The notes under the pieces are model-generated. The model saw only the letters and a list, made by a program, of their open reading frames with translations. It ran no database searches and had not been told where the DNA came from. The position numbers and the translations under genes were made by a program. DNA of 64,000 nt from Solicoccozyma terricola (Eukaryota; Basidiomycota; Tremellomycetes; Filobasidiales; Piskurozymaceae), in contig BCLD01000009.1 in NCBI GenBank assembly GCA_001600875.1, forward strand, positions 580,127 through 644,126. Direction: 5' to 3'. Every line of letters begins with the position of its first letter. The stretch's first letter is position 1. Below, piece by piece: positions 9,809 to 21,733 of this stretch.

Positions 9809-11753
9809 ATGAGCTCTTCCATCGCACCCAGACGCAGGAGCGCCGCATTCATCGCCGCCGTTCTCCTCGCGTTTGGCAGCGGATTCTTCCTGTCAGGCTT
9901 CCGCTGGACTAGATTGTAAGACGTGTCGACGGAGCTTCCCGTCCACAAGCCATAACGCTAGCTCACCCCCTCTCACACACCCGTGCTCTACACAGCGTGG
10001 AATATGACCTCCCACTCCTGACCGGATCATCGAGCATAAAACACCCAGCAGTATGTCCAGCAGCATGTGCTCCAGATCCTTACCTTCAACCTGGAATGAT
10101 TCTCTGGGGACCAACACCATCCGACACGCGATGGGTAGCGTTTCCACCTTCCGCTGGTGTGCTACCGGTCTTGAGAACCAAAGAAATAACGAAAGCTGGT
10201 GGGACGGCAGCTTGGGCGAATATGACCGAGGCACTGGAACTCGCCGTGCCAGCTTACACCAAGGCGATCAAAGCGAAGGATGAGGAAACAGTCGGGTGGG
10301 CAAGAGGGAAGTTGGCGTTGTTTCTTGGTGGGTGCTGTGATGAACGGGAGTTTCGTTCTCCGAGGGAAGTTATCGGACTCTGACGTGATAACGCCCCGGT
10401 GACATTTCCTTTTTTTGTTTTCCCTTCTGGTCGTGTAGGATCAAGGTGAGTCGGTGTTGGCAGGATCAATGTTCTGGAAACCCGATCGCTGATCATCACT
10501 TGGAACCATTTTTTTTCAAGCCGTGAGCCACTTTCCACCGACGTGATAACTTGATACCTAGAGATGACAACATCTAACATATGCTCCTTGTGTTCCATGT
10601 CTTTCATGTCGTATAGATGATCGAGCGAACGTGAGTACTCCCTGCAGAAAACTACCGGCTCAATGTACTCGAGATTCAAACCTTTACCCCCCCCCCCCCC
10701 CTCCCGGGTTGCATCCTTAGGTCGCTCAATTCTGCGTTGCTGTTGGTGGAAAAACCGAATCGTGGGGTGCACATATCGCCGCCGTCTGCTATATAGATTG
10801 GCTCGATCTGACATTGGCTAGTTGGTTCTTGTAAGTGAATCTCCTTAATTTATCAACCCACGGCTAAAATGCGGACGTGCTGACTTTTGTGAGCACTTTC
10901 AAGAGTCGGCATGGTTGATGATGACGAGTATGGATGGTTTGTATCGGGGGAACAACGTCCTCTGACTTTTGAGCGAAGAATACCTGAAATCATGCTTCCT
11001 GCAATGAAAGAGGGTGGATTAGAAAACATGAAGCCGGACCTGATCGTGTTCGCTTCATTGTTCTGGGATGAGAGCTTTATCTGGAGGGTGAGTGAACCAA
11101 AAAAAAACGACTTTGTTTCTTATGACGGATTGCGAGTGACTAATGGACGAGCGTTTTTTTTTTTATTCTTCGGACATGCAGCACGGTCAACAAGTCGGTC
11201 ATTATACCACGGACGAAACCGACGGCGCTCACGGCTTCTTCTACGAGGAAATCAAATGGCATCGAGCTCGGATACAAGAATTCATTCTCTACATGCGAGA
11301 AATGTTCGGCGAAGACGTTCCAATGATGTTCAGGACAAGGCAGCATCGCGCGAGGAACCGCTGGGGTGGTGTGCTGAAGATCGCCCAGATCGATCAAAGC
11401 TGTAGGGCGATCACCAAGGAGATGGGTGTCAAGTTGTTCACTTGGGGAAGCAAGCTTGAGGGATATCTCAAGTAAGTCCCATATGTGAGATAAGCAGTGC
11501 AGCGCGCGGCTGGAGCTGATCCGTTTGTACACGAACCCCTAGCTACGACGACAAGGATCAACACTTCAACTTTGGTCCGACTACCTACTTGTTCGGCGAG
11601 TGAGTATGATTTGACATTCCTGGATCACAGGCGCCAGCTCACGCAATCATGTCGCTCGCTTCTCATAGCATGTTCATGTTCTATCTTCGCCAGGCGCTTG
11701 TTCCAGGCTGCTGGTCATGTCAGCAAGGATTGGATTCTGGGTTCGAGCTTTAG
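9809..11753 (+). CDS. SGNH / PC-esterase-like Golgi protein (possible glycan acyltransferase)
   Basis: An N-terminal anchor (AAFIAAVLLAFGSGFFLSGF) is followed by a PMR5/Cas1-like layout. The segment DDRANVAQFCVAVGG corresponds to the fungal GDSxDRNxVxxFC-GG block. PDLIVFASLFWDESFIW follows, then IKWHRARIQEFILYMREMFG, PMMFRTRQHRARNRW, VKLFTWGSKLEGYL and KDQHFNFGPTTYLFGDMFMF. The block order fits the SGNH-fold family that acetylates glycans. Exon joins that keep frame: 9916/9997, about 10336/10616, 10635/10731, about 10829/10904, 11090/11182, 11472/11550 and 11601/11668, stop TAG 11751-11753. The intron before DDRAN is long (about 280 bases) and may hide a microexon carrying the expected Gly-Asp-Ser. 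As read, the nucleophile serine is missing. The 15-C run at 10687-10701 sits just upstream of one acceptor. Confidence 0.6.
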
Positions 11754-12081
11754 ACCGCCTGCTTGGCATTAGAAAAATCGAGGCATCTGTACAGGAAAAG
11801 GTATTCTTCATCGCTAGACTTTATTTGCATTTTGTTTATCCATCCCACTATTGAAAGCCTTGCTACTATGAAGCTTCTGATATGACAATGTCTTCCGTAT
11901 ATAAGATACAAAATGATAACTCTAAACAGAGAGAAACGTCCAAAGCACGGCCGGTGGCCCCGAAACCAGTCGATTATGCCTGTGACCGCTCCTCCGTCTC
12001 CTGCCAACTATGTACTAAACAACAATCAAAAGAAAATGGAAAGGAAAGAATCAAGACGAGAATTGCCTTCCTGTATCAACA
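11754..12081. other. Convergent 3' intergenic, 328 bases
   Basis: This separates the stops of the plus-strand SGNH-like gene and the minus-strand WSC gene. It is AT-rich, as expected for facing transcript ends. Nothing else seen. Confidence 0.6.
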
Positions 12082-15000
12082 TCACCATCCAAGCTTGCGG
12101 ATCTTTCGGAAAGACCTCTCCTTGTCTGTCCTCTTCGTTTTCTCGAACTCGGTTACCACCGCCCGTTTTCGAGAAGGGAGGGTGATTTCGGTCGCATCGT
12201 AAACGCTCATGTAGCCAGACGAGCCGCCGCAAACCTCGGTAGCGTTCCCACTGCACGCAGTGGAGCACAAGGATTTGGCCGCGATTTGAAGACTCGACGT
12301 GGAAGTCGTATTCGAGCCGCAGTTGCAAGTGTCACCGTTGGAAACACCGGCGAGCTTTAAGCCATTAAAGCGGCACCATAGCTAAAGTCAAGGAAGATAA
12401 AATTAGCACCAAATCCAGCATGTCCCGAAATCAGTCGGCTCACCTTGCACATGGTCGGAGTCAATGTTGAGCAGCTCATCGTCATGCTGTTGATGACTTT
12501 GTTGGAATCACCGAAGCAACCGAGGTAGGTGGTGTCGGTGCTGGATGGCTGTGGTGCAGCAGACGACGATGCGGTGGAAGCAACGACGCTGGACGCGGCG
12601 GTGCTCGATGCCAGCTTCGTTGATGATTGACTTGCGCTGGACACCGCCGAGCTGGTGCTGGAGGCGGTCGCCATTGATGGACCGATAACTATGAGAGTTC
12701 CAGCGTTAATACTCGAGCTGACCTTTGGAGATGTAGATGAGCTGGTGCTGCCTGCTGTGACCGATGCGGAAGACGCCTTGGTAGATGACACTGTCAGAGC
12801 TTTGCTGCTCGACGCTGTCAACGACGCTGTTCCTGAGGCCTTGGAGACGGATGCGGTGACAGATGCGGAAAGCGCCTTTGTGGACGAGATAGACAACGCG
12901 GAGGGAGTCGAAGAAGTGGCTGACGCAGTGACTTTCACAGACGAGGTGGTTGCCTGACTGGAAGCTGTCGAGGCAGCGATCGACGAGGAGCTCGAAGATG
13001 CTACCACAGGAGAACCGGCAAGCCTCGCGGATAGGTTGACGTCGTAGGTGCTCATTTTCGAGTATCCACCGCACATCTCGGTATTGCCAACTGAAAGGGA
13101 GATTATCTAGATCAGCAAGCAGCGGTTGGGCAGAAAAATGGGTAGTATGGCAAGACTTACCCGGGCAAACACCGTCACAGTACGAGTCCGGTAACATAAT
13201 GGTGGGATACTCTCCTGGAGCTGCACACCAACATTGATTACCCCCTTCAGTACCATAGATGGTCGAGTTTCTCTGAGCGCACAGCCTCTGGCAATAGAGC
13301 GAGTTCATCGCAGTCGCCGAGTATGTGTAATAGAGATTGAAGTTCTTCGGATTCTGGTCTTGGTAACAACCGGCATAGTATTGCGGGAAACCCGGTGGAG
13401 GGAGAGATCCGGTACCGGTGGTATCATAAGCGGCGATGGTGCTGGATGACCCACATAATTCCGTTGAATTACCAGCGCATGGAGTGTTGCAAATGACCTC
13501 GGGCTGGGGGACTCCTAGAGTGGATTTGGTGCCACACATGCAAGCGTTACCGTTCATCAATCCGGCTAGGCTGTAACCCTTCAACCGACAGGTTCTGCGG
13601 CAAAGACTGGCCGACGTGAAAGAGTTGGTGTAACTGTAAGGAGCGCTGGTGACATAGGTGCCCGCAGCGTAACAGCCAACCCAGCCCTCGGGAGTCGTGG
13701 ACGGACTAGTCGTGTTGGTTGTGTTGGTATTGGATCCATTGCCAACAGTGCCGCCTTTAGTGGCCAAGGAAGACCAAATCGAAATCCTGTTGGTGCCACC
13801 ACATAGACCAAGACCTCCTGGACATGCCGTCGAACACTCCGAGTCGGCGACCAGGTAACCTCCGGTCGTCGCATTTAGCTGCTGAGTGCAGTAGCATGCT
13901 GTCCCCAATTCGACACCAGATAAAGCGTATCCGAGGGCTTTGCAACTTGCAGCACAAACATAAGGCGTGTTTGAGCTGGAGGTGTAGGCGAGGTACGGTG
14001 CGATCTTTGTGGAGCCTTCGGCAAAGCAACCGTAGTAGCCTGTAGCATTGGCGGACACTGAGATTATGGCAGAAACTCCTGCGTTGGCCGTCTTGACCAC
14101 CGAGCCTCCACCTGAGTAACCGCAGAAGAGGCTGGAGTTACCGCTGCACGGAGTGCTGCACAATGTATCCGAGACCAGCTTGGAAGGCATCGTGGCACCG
14201 CACTTGCACTTGTCTGGTGAGGCATTGCGGGTGACAAATATCAGCGCTCGAACAAAGCTGGGAACGCCTTCCAGCAACTCACTGCCAAGCAATGTCGCCG
14301 ATACAGCGTAGCCTTTAGCCAGACAGCTTGTAGCACACTGGAATGGAGTCAAAGCGGTACTCGTGTATTGATAAGCTGTGACCACGCCGTCGGCATCGTT
14401 GTAACAACCAGCGTATCCTGTGACTCCATTTGAGGGGACGGTCGAATTGGCGGTGAGGTACACATCAGAATAATAAGATGCGCCGCAAGTTTCGCCGGAT
14501 GTAACACCAGGGCACGCAGTAGAGCAGACTGTAGCTGGTACTCGCACAGAGGTTGTGGCATTGATGGCGTTACCGCAGTAGCATTCTGGATGTCCAATGA
14601 GATTGGAGTGGTCAGCGTAAATATCGTTGCCCGAACAGGAATGTAGCACTAACGCTGTCCTGCATAAGTCGCAGCCATGGTATAACCCAGGTTGCCGCAA
14701 GCGTTTTTGCACAAATTGCTCTCCATCGGAGTGGAGTAGTACCAGAAGTCTTGAAACGGTTTGTTGCTGTAGCAGCCTGTTAGTTGATCGTCTCACGCAG
14801 CGTCAGCCTGGGTCCTTCACAGTCAACCAGTTGCCGGGCTTACTGACCTTGCCATCCTGTAGGTTTGGAAGGGGCTGGCACATTGGTGACATTATAAACA
14901 TCGATCGTGCCTCCGTTTCCGCAGGTCTGGCTGGCATTGCCTAAGATGGAGTCGATAAAGTCAGCGCCCTAATGGCAAGACGCAGACGCAGATGTCAACT

Positions 15001-17956
15001 CGAACATACCTCCGCATGCCATGCTGCATGAGCTCTGAGGAAGTTGTTGTCCACCCCGCCACACGTTGTCGCAGAAGCACTGTGTTCCATATTCCACGCC
15101 ACCGAGTTGATAGTTTAATTCGTGGCAACCAGATGTACACATTTCAACGGTCATCTTTGGAGAAGACCAAGGGTATGCTGGCAACCCCCTGGTGGAATCT
15201 GAGTAGCATCCGATGTGAGTTCCAGTTGTCGAAACGGGAATCACAGGTGTGGTGGCATTTTTGGTGATCAGGTAGACCTCGGCGGTGCTGGTCGAACCAC
15301 AGGTTTGTGACGCGTCGCCGCCGCAAGCTCTGCCGCAGTAACCTGAAGGATAACGAATCGAGGTAGGGGCGGTGTTCCCACACTTGCACTCTGTTCGCAG
15401 TGGTCAGTAGACTAGACGGCGGCGGGTATCCGATCAACAGCGAGATAACTCACGGTTGCCGTTTTCCACTCCAGCGTAAGTGTAGCCGAACTGGGTGCAA
15501 GCTGTTTTACAAGTGGCAACGTTCATATTGGAGGCAGTGTACGAATAAGAGGTGAGAATGGTGGCGCCGTTGTTATCCTGATAACAACCTGCGGGATTTA
15601 GAGCTTCAGTCAGGATCGATCTTCTCCTTGATTCGGTTTCCGGCGGACTCACCTTGCCACCCTGCCGGTTTCATTGCAGCAAATTGAGCTGCAGAGTAGT
15701 CGGCTCCCGTCGCTGTAGAGTAGAGCTCCAATGCAGCATACCCTCCACAGGTCATGTTCGCGTTACCACCGCAGGTGTAGCTACATTGACTGGAGGGCAA
15801 ATTTTGACCGCCGTAAAATGTGTTGCCACAGTAGCAACGAGTACCAGCCTCGACGCCTGCGTAGGTGTAGTTGAGTTCAGAGCATCCGTTGACGCATGCG
15901 GCGACGGTCATAGTAGTATTTGGCCACCAAGTACCCTGCAATGCTAATTGCGACGAGCCCTCCGCATAGCAACCTAGTCAATGAGGGTCGGGATGTTATA
16001 GTCAGCGAAATCGATTGATTTGTTCCAAAGTTTCCCTTTGTAGGGCGCGCACATGATAAAGTACCACTTACCCTGCCAGCCAGCCGGTTTCTGAGCTGTC
16101 TTCTGCTCGTATCCCGAGTTTGTCAGATTGTAAACGCTGGATCTGTAACTGTCGCCGCAGATCTCGGAAGAGTTACCGGGACACTTGGTCGTGCATTGAG
16201 TATCCGGGACGAAAGTGCCGGTTCCGATGTTGTCCATCAGAGTACCCTTACCGCAATAACAATTTACTGCAGCTGTAGTGAGGGCCCATGTGGCGTTCCG
16301 GTTGATGCAAGCCTGGCTGCAGCTCTCGACCGTCATGGTTGATGAGAGGAATTTGTAGAAAGCCTTGCCTAGTAGACCGTTTGTGATGGTGGAAGGATTG
16401 GAATAACAGCCAATATTCACATCATGTTCGTCGGAATTGACTGTACCAGGTCCGGCGTAAAAGACGCTGAACATGTACGAGTTGCCGCAAGTCTGAGTGG
16501 AGTTGCCTGGACATGGAAGGGTGCACATGCCAGTGGCCATTGGAGCGGTGGGTTCGATACCAGTCGCGCACATGCAGGTGTCTTGATGTCCTCCAACTGC
16601 AGCATAGGAGAAACCAGTCTTCAAACACGCCTCCTGGCATGTGGTCTGACTTAGCTTATTATCCACGAACGAGACTCCATTTGTGAATGAATTACCGGAT
16701 ATGCAAGCGATGAAAGTCCAGCCTGGAGTGGTTGGTAGGACGACGTTGGCTTGTTGACTTGCCGCAGCGATGTAGGACCCGTCTGTGCGTTTGAGAGCGG
16801 TGACGTCTAGAGCTGGAATTGCAGGACTGCACTTAGGCTTTGTTCCGTTAGCACCCCATAGCGGGTTACAACCCGGTAGACGTGGAATAGCGACCAGATC
16901 CGCATTACCGAAGCTCTCCTTCAGGATACCCTTATCAGGCACGCATTTCGCTGCTTTTGCCGTATCGTAGTGAGCCGCCATTGAGTTGCAGGATTCCATG
17001 GGGATAGAGTAGGCTTGACCGACGCAACTAGTATCGTTTAAAGCAGCGGAAAAGACGCTCCTATCCCAAGCGTTGATAAAGTCGCCGTGAATTCCGAAAC
17101 CGGTGGTGTCTCCGTTAGCCCAAGCTAGGTTGCCTGCGAGGGCTACGCCCGGGTTGTAGGATTCGGGATGGAAGGTGTATTCGAGCATGAGTGTTGGTAA
17201 TTTGATTGGGTGTGACCATGGGCAACCACCTGTTTTTATGGTTGATGCGGGACCTCCAGCCGGCCAGGTCATATGAGTCGATCCGGGAAGGTACAAATTC
17301 AAACCATCCCAACATTGTGGGAAGAATAAATTAACCTTCATCCCAGCTGGACAATCGGTGTTGAAGTTGAAATTTGTACCCTGCGACCTGACCATACCGT
17401 CTGCTCCCGCTTGACAAACGAATTGAGCGAATGCTGGTGGTGATTTTGAGTTTGGATCACCTGTGACGATCCTTAAACCGTCTGGGAATGGGCGCATTGG
17501 GTCATTTACGCTGTTTTGGGATAGGAATAGGTAGAATCGAGCGGAAACGGGAAGTGGGATGAATTTGGTTGGAGTGAGCGTGGTGTCAACCCAGTAGAGG
17601 TCTGAGAGAGAGAGAGGGAGATAATGAAAACGTCAGCCAAATGAGAGATCGGGCCCCGTTTCCCCCCACCCCCGCCACTCACTTGGCATCCAATAATTCG
17701 ACATATCAGCTTGATTCTGAATGGACGAACAAGTCCCCGCTCTATAATCTGGGAAATTAAATCCAGCTGCAAACGCACTACCACCTATGACTTTATGCAT
17801 ATGTGAAGATTGAGCATTCGGACTGATGATTGGATCTAATTCTTCGTTTACTAGGATATAAGCTGTATCTAGATGCCATGCGTCACCTTCGACGGCTTTG
17901 ACGAGGGTGGTTTGCCATAGGAGGTTGAAGAGAGGAAGGAGTAGTAGGGATAGCAT
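12082..17956 (-). CDS. Secreted DUF1996 protein with eleven WSC domains
   Basis: A signal peptide (MLSLLLLPLFNLLWQTTLVKA) leads into a DUF1996 domain starting WHLDTAYILVNEELDPI and including SSHMHKVIGGSAFA and HPIKLPTLMLEYTFHPES, ending at about 16870. Eleven WSC modules follow (each G-C-Y/F...C...C...G-Y...C-x-C-G...C-x-x-x-C-x-G-N...C-G-G). Their centres lie near 16580, 16270, 15830, 15420, 15060, 14620, 14250, 13910, 13555, 13210 and 12360. A Ser/Thr/Ala-rich linker at about 12550-13010 separates the tenth and eleventh. No C-terminal membrane segment is seen, so the product is probably secreted or wall-bound and binds polysaccharide. DUF1996 function is unknown. Introns fall between and inside modules (for example about 14216-14285 and 14600-14655) and their removal restores the cysteine pattern. 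Stop TGA 12082-12084. A 5' UTR intron precedes the start. Confidence 0.85.
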
Positions 17957-17958
17957 AT

Positions 17959-18062
17959 CTGCCGGGGGGGGGGGGAAGGGAATCGTTTCAAAAAAGCCGA
18001 AGATCAGCCACTTGCTGTGCTTTACTTTGAAGCGACGAAAAAAACAAAAAAAAAACACTCAC
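17959..18062 (-). other. Probable 5' UTR intron of the WSC gene
   Basis: On the sense strand a GTGAGTG donor at 18062 and a C-run ending GGCAG at 17959 bracket a 104-base intron. It stops two bases before the start codon. The 12-base run (G on the plus strand, 17964-17975) forms the pyrimidine tract directly before the acceptor. Confidence 0.6.
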
Positions 18063-19194
18063 TGGAGCGTAGAATCTTTCTTGTTTGTACGCAGGAGTAA
18101 CAGATAATTTAAGAAAAAAAGGCGTTGATCACAGGGAATACAAGGTTGACGACCTGCGTCGAACTTCAACAAATCCTTCGAGGTGGGTGGCTACAGTGTT
18201 TTGGTCGCGGGGGAAGGGGAAGGATTGATTATCTCGCCAGCGATCACGACATATATCGAGAAAGAGAGAGAGAGAGAGGGACGTTTGAATTGAATACGAA
18301 TGAAGATCCTGTTGATGTCAGATGATCGAAGGGGGTTTTCGAGGGGTTCCGTTTCGGACTGGAGGAGTATTATATATATAGGGCGGAAGATTTTGCGGGT
18401 CGCTTTCTGGGAGGTACGAACCGAGGTAGGATGCACCGAAGGGGAGGGGGGGAGGGGGGGTTGAGTGGTGGAGTGGTGGAGTGGTGTAGAATAGAGTGAG
18501 GGACGGAGAGATGAGCGACAACAAGGAACTAAGAAGAGGGTGGGGGGGGGGGGGGACCCTCTTCCGACTCAGGTAAGTTCCTGGGTTGTTGTATCAGTGG
18601 GTCGTCATATTCGAAGACACGACCGGCGTGCACAAGGTTGGGAGGCGGGGAGGGAGGGAAAGCCAACGGAGGGAGTGGGAGGTGGTGGGAGGGGTGGGAC
18701 GGAGGGATGGAGAGACGTAGAGACATAGAGACGTAGGAAGGGGTGGTCTGCTCGACTCTCTCTGCCCTCCAGGCACGACATTGTTGAATACTGTTTCGAG
18801 GTTGTTCGAACATGGTTTGGTTGCGAGGGACGGCGTCGCCACCGAGAGGGAGGTTGGTGGCGTGGCCGCATCCGGCGGGGGACGGCGTGGGAGCACGGCG
18901 GAGATGGAAGGGGGAGGGAGGGTGGCTGAGTCCGTGGCTGAGGACAGTGGACGGTGGACGTGTCCCCGTGTTCGCGGGTCCCGCTGCTCCCCCGCCTGCG
19001 TCCCCCCGCGTCCCCCGCGTCCTCCTGCCAAAACTTTGGTTTCACGACGCCACACGCCTCGATCAGGGCTGGAACGCGGGAATTGGACGGAAAAGCCAAG
19101 ATCGATCCCCGTCGTCATCAGCGGTGGCGTAGTGGGTGGCGTCGTGGAGCAATCAGGCACACAATTAACTCTCTCACTCCAACAAATATCTCAT
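18063..19194. other. Upstream region of the WSC gene, purine-rich
   Basis: About 1.1 kb without a supportable gene. It contains a TA repeat (TATTATATATATAG, 18369-18382) that could be the minus-strand TATA region, a GAGA repeat at 18260-18278, a GGAGTGGTG direct repeat near 18465-18487, and a 14-G run at 18542-18555. Long overlapping frames in 18594-19160 are compositional artefacts of biased sequence. Confidence 0.55.
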
Positions 19195-21411
19195 CTAGGT
19201 CTCGATAAACAATTCATCGTAATCTCCGTTGGACGAGCGTCCCATTACCATATGCCACAACAGCTGCGAGGGGGGGGGGGGAAGGGAGGGAGTCAAATTT
19301 TTAAAAAAAAAAGCAAAGGTACAAACGCACGTCGTCAGCGCTCCGTCGTCATATTTTCCACGACAAGGTTCGAGTCAGGCCCCTTCGCCAAAACATTCGA
19401 AAAGGAAAAAGGAAAAAGAGAAACCGCGCCCCCCGCGCCTCACCTTGACCCATTGATCCGGAACTCCGGTCTCGCACCAGTGTAAACAATCATGTCCAGG
19501 TTTCATATGAGCTTCAGGTCGTTTAACTGACATTGGCCAGATGTCGAGTAATTGAAAAGGCGCGTTTGGGTACGTCGTCGTCGTCGTCGTCACATCATCA
19601 TCGTCATCGTCATCGTCATCATCATCATCATCATCGTCATCATCCTCATCCTCATCACCGGATCCCGACTCCGATATTCGGTCCCATGTCGTCGTCTTGT
19701 TTGGTTGAAACTTGGCAGAGAGGTATTCATTCATCCACGTTATCCAGAAACTAAAAAAGAAATGTAACGAAAGATTAAAAAGCAGGGGGGAGAAAGCAAT
19801 CAGGTACCAGGTTATTTGTAGGATATGGGTTTCATCGCAGTTATCTTGGGAGGAGCAAACGGGAAACGAGTTACGTACTAGTTGTAAAGAGGTTTCGTTT
19901 CATTGACAGGTGACGTGATGTTATTCCTAGTGTTATCATCTGTCCCGGGGGAGAGCGCGAGGTGGATTTCATTTCATTGGCATGCGTTGCGCTTCCATCA
20001 GTTCCGAAAGTTACCTCGGGACTCTACAACAACCCACCACAACTCACAGTGGAAAGACGCTTCACAATCGACATGACCTGGCGAAACGGTTCTCCAGTAC
20101 AGATCTAATGGGTACTCCAATCGTCGAATGCGATCTGCTGCGAAATCCACCTGATGTGTAAAAGTGTGCGCGGGGGGGGGGGGGGGGGGGTCCAAAAAAA
20201 AAAAAAAAAAAAAAAAAACCGCTCCCGTAACGTTCCCACCACCACCGCCACTCACAGTCTTCTGATATCCAATCTTCATATCCTCCTCTGGCATCAAATA
20301 TCCCAACTCCACTCCATTCCAATGCGGACCGCTTTCAATCAAAATAACACTCTTCTCCTCTTCTAACCTCTCCATCTCCGGAACATCATACGCAGCTTCC
20401 AATCGATCTTGTAAAAGTTGAAAATAATTAGGAAACCAATACGGTCTTCTAATGAATTTATCTGTATGTTCGAATAACGTAGTGAGTTCATCCGATTCTA
20501 CGAGATGAAGAGATCTCCAATATGTGACGAGGGGGAAATCAAGTCGATCTCGGTGTACTCCCGCTTCTTCGAGAAGACGTGAAACGTCAATGTGGTTCGG
20601 ATCGAGACTGATAGTTCGGTTCCAATCGATGTGAGATCGAACCAATACCGGTTTATCCGAGCCTACGAGGAGGTTTTCAAACGTTCCAACGACTTGCTGG
20701 CTCATCGAGTCTGAATGTGATGAAAAAGAGGGATTGAGGTTCGGATGGTTGGCAAATTGGTCAGACAGACAGGTTCATCCGCACGGACCCCCCGTTCCCT
20801 CCAACAACACCATCTCTCACCTCCTATCAGACTGATACACCGATGACAACCGGGTCCAACGATATAAGCACAACAACAAAAAAAATACACGGGTGCACAT
20901 CATCACCCCCATACCGAACCACTCACATTAAACCCGCGGGCATTCTCAAAAGCCTGACGACCGTACTCCTCCATGTAGTCGTCCTATATCGACAATTAGG
21001 ATCCCTCGGCATGTAATTCGGAGATACCGTTTCGAATAGTCTTGCAGGTTCTGATCCTTTAGAATCATCTCGAGCATCGCATCGCACACGTCGGTGGGAC
21101 TGGTGAGAAAAGAAGAAGAAAAAAAAGAAAAAAGAAATTGGTTGCTGTTAATCGACCAATTAATATCTCATACGACTCACCTGATGATTGAATTTGATTC
21201 GAACCTCCTCGAAAGTTGTGACTGGAGGACCATCCACCCACTGTCCGTACACGATATCATCCACGCTACAATACCCATCATCGTCGTGCAGATATGTCCC
21301 AGCCAAGTCGGCAATCGACGTGACGACGCTTCGAGTCTCGCTCCAACTCCACAACACCGTGAGAGACACGATTAAGAGGCATGTGAGGGCTAGAGTTCTC
21401 CTACCCATCAT
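19195..21411 (-). CDS. TBL/PMR5/Cas1-type SGNH protein (probable glycan O-acetyltransferase)
   Basis: A signal anchor (LALTCLLIVSLTVLW) is followed by YCSVDDIVYGQWVDG (the C...G-x-W-V head of the TBL N-domain). DSMSQQVVGTFENLLVG carries the catalytic serine (GDS-type block). ESGPHWNGVELGYL, YPLDLYWRTVSPGHVDC, and a C-terminal DCLHWCETGVPDQWVK then LLWHMVMG follow. The DCLHWC-x-x-GVPDxW signature, holding the D-x-x-H pair, is diagnostic of the TBL/PMR5/Cas1 family that acetylates cell-surface glycans in the Golgi. The last exon joins over an intron at about 19270-19456 and ends TAG 19195-19197. The exon bearing the residues just before DSMSQQ, and the join near 20050/19750, were not resolved. 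Start at 21411 or, three bases on, 21408. An Asp tract interrupts the region before the final motif. Confidence 0.75.
19571..19655 (-). repeat. Coding trinucleotide tract (Asp then Thr)
   Basis: Imperfect GAT/GAC repeats encode a near-pure Asp run of about twenty residues. They are followed by ACG/ACA repeats encoding a short Thr run, inside the TBL-type gene just before its catalytic C-terminal block. Such tracts usually vary between strains. Confidence 0.8.
20172..20218 (-). repeat. Paired homopolymers in an intron (19 G then 25 A)
   Basis: On the plus strand there is a 19-base G run (20172-20190), then TCC, then a 25-base A run (20194-20218). In the sense of the TBL-type gene this is T25-GGA-C19 inside an intron whose acceptor lies about 25 bases further on. 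Confidence 0.95.
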
Positions 21412-21733
21412 TGCAAGTGCACTTCTTCCGCGCAAAGATCTGGTGTGTCTGCGGATTGAATTGAATTGAGTAGGGGGCTTTCCCCTGAATCGGACAGAAA
21501 CTTCGGAAAACGCCCAAATTACCACGCGACTACCAAAAGTAAACAAGCAAAATGGGCTTTGTCCGCAGCAATCTCATCCAGAAATCAAATTTGGGTGGAA
21601 GGGGAAGGGGAAGGGGAAGGCATGGCATTTGTATCGTAGGTGCATGGGAGGAGTAGCGTAGGCAGAGCTATGCGGTCCGGAGTCGAATCTGAAAATGCCA
21701 AACATTTTGTCCGAATTCTTCTATACGACATGA
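21412..21733. other. Intergenic, 322 bases
   Basis: This lies between two minus-strand genes, the start of the TBL-type gene and the stop of the transporter. A GGGGAA repeat occurs at 21599-21618. No other element was recognised. Confidence 0.5.

Noticed and set aside
18594..19160. Minus-strand frame of 188 residues and overlapping frames on both strands
   Set aside because: Pro/Arg/Thr-rich content arises from purine-biased DNA. No domain, and no consistent start or splice pattern. It lies in the promoter of the WSC gene.
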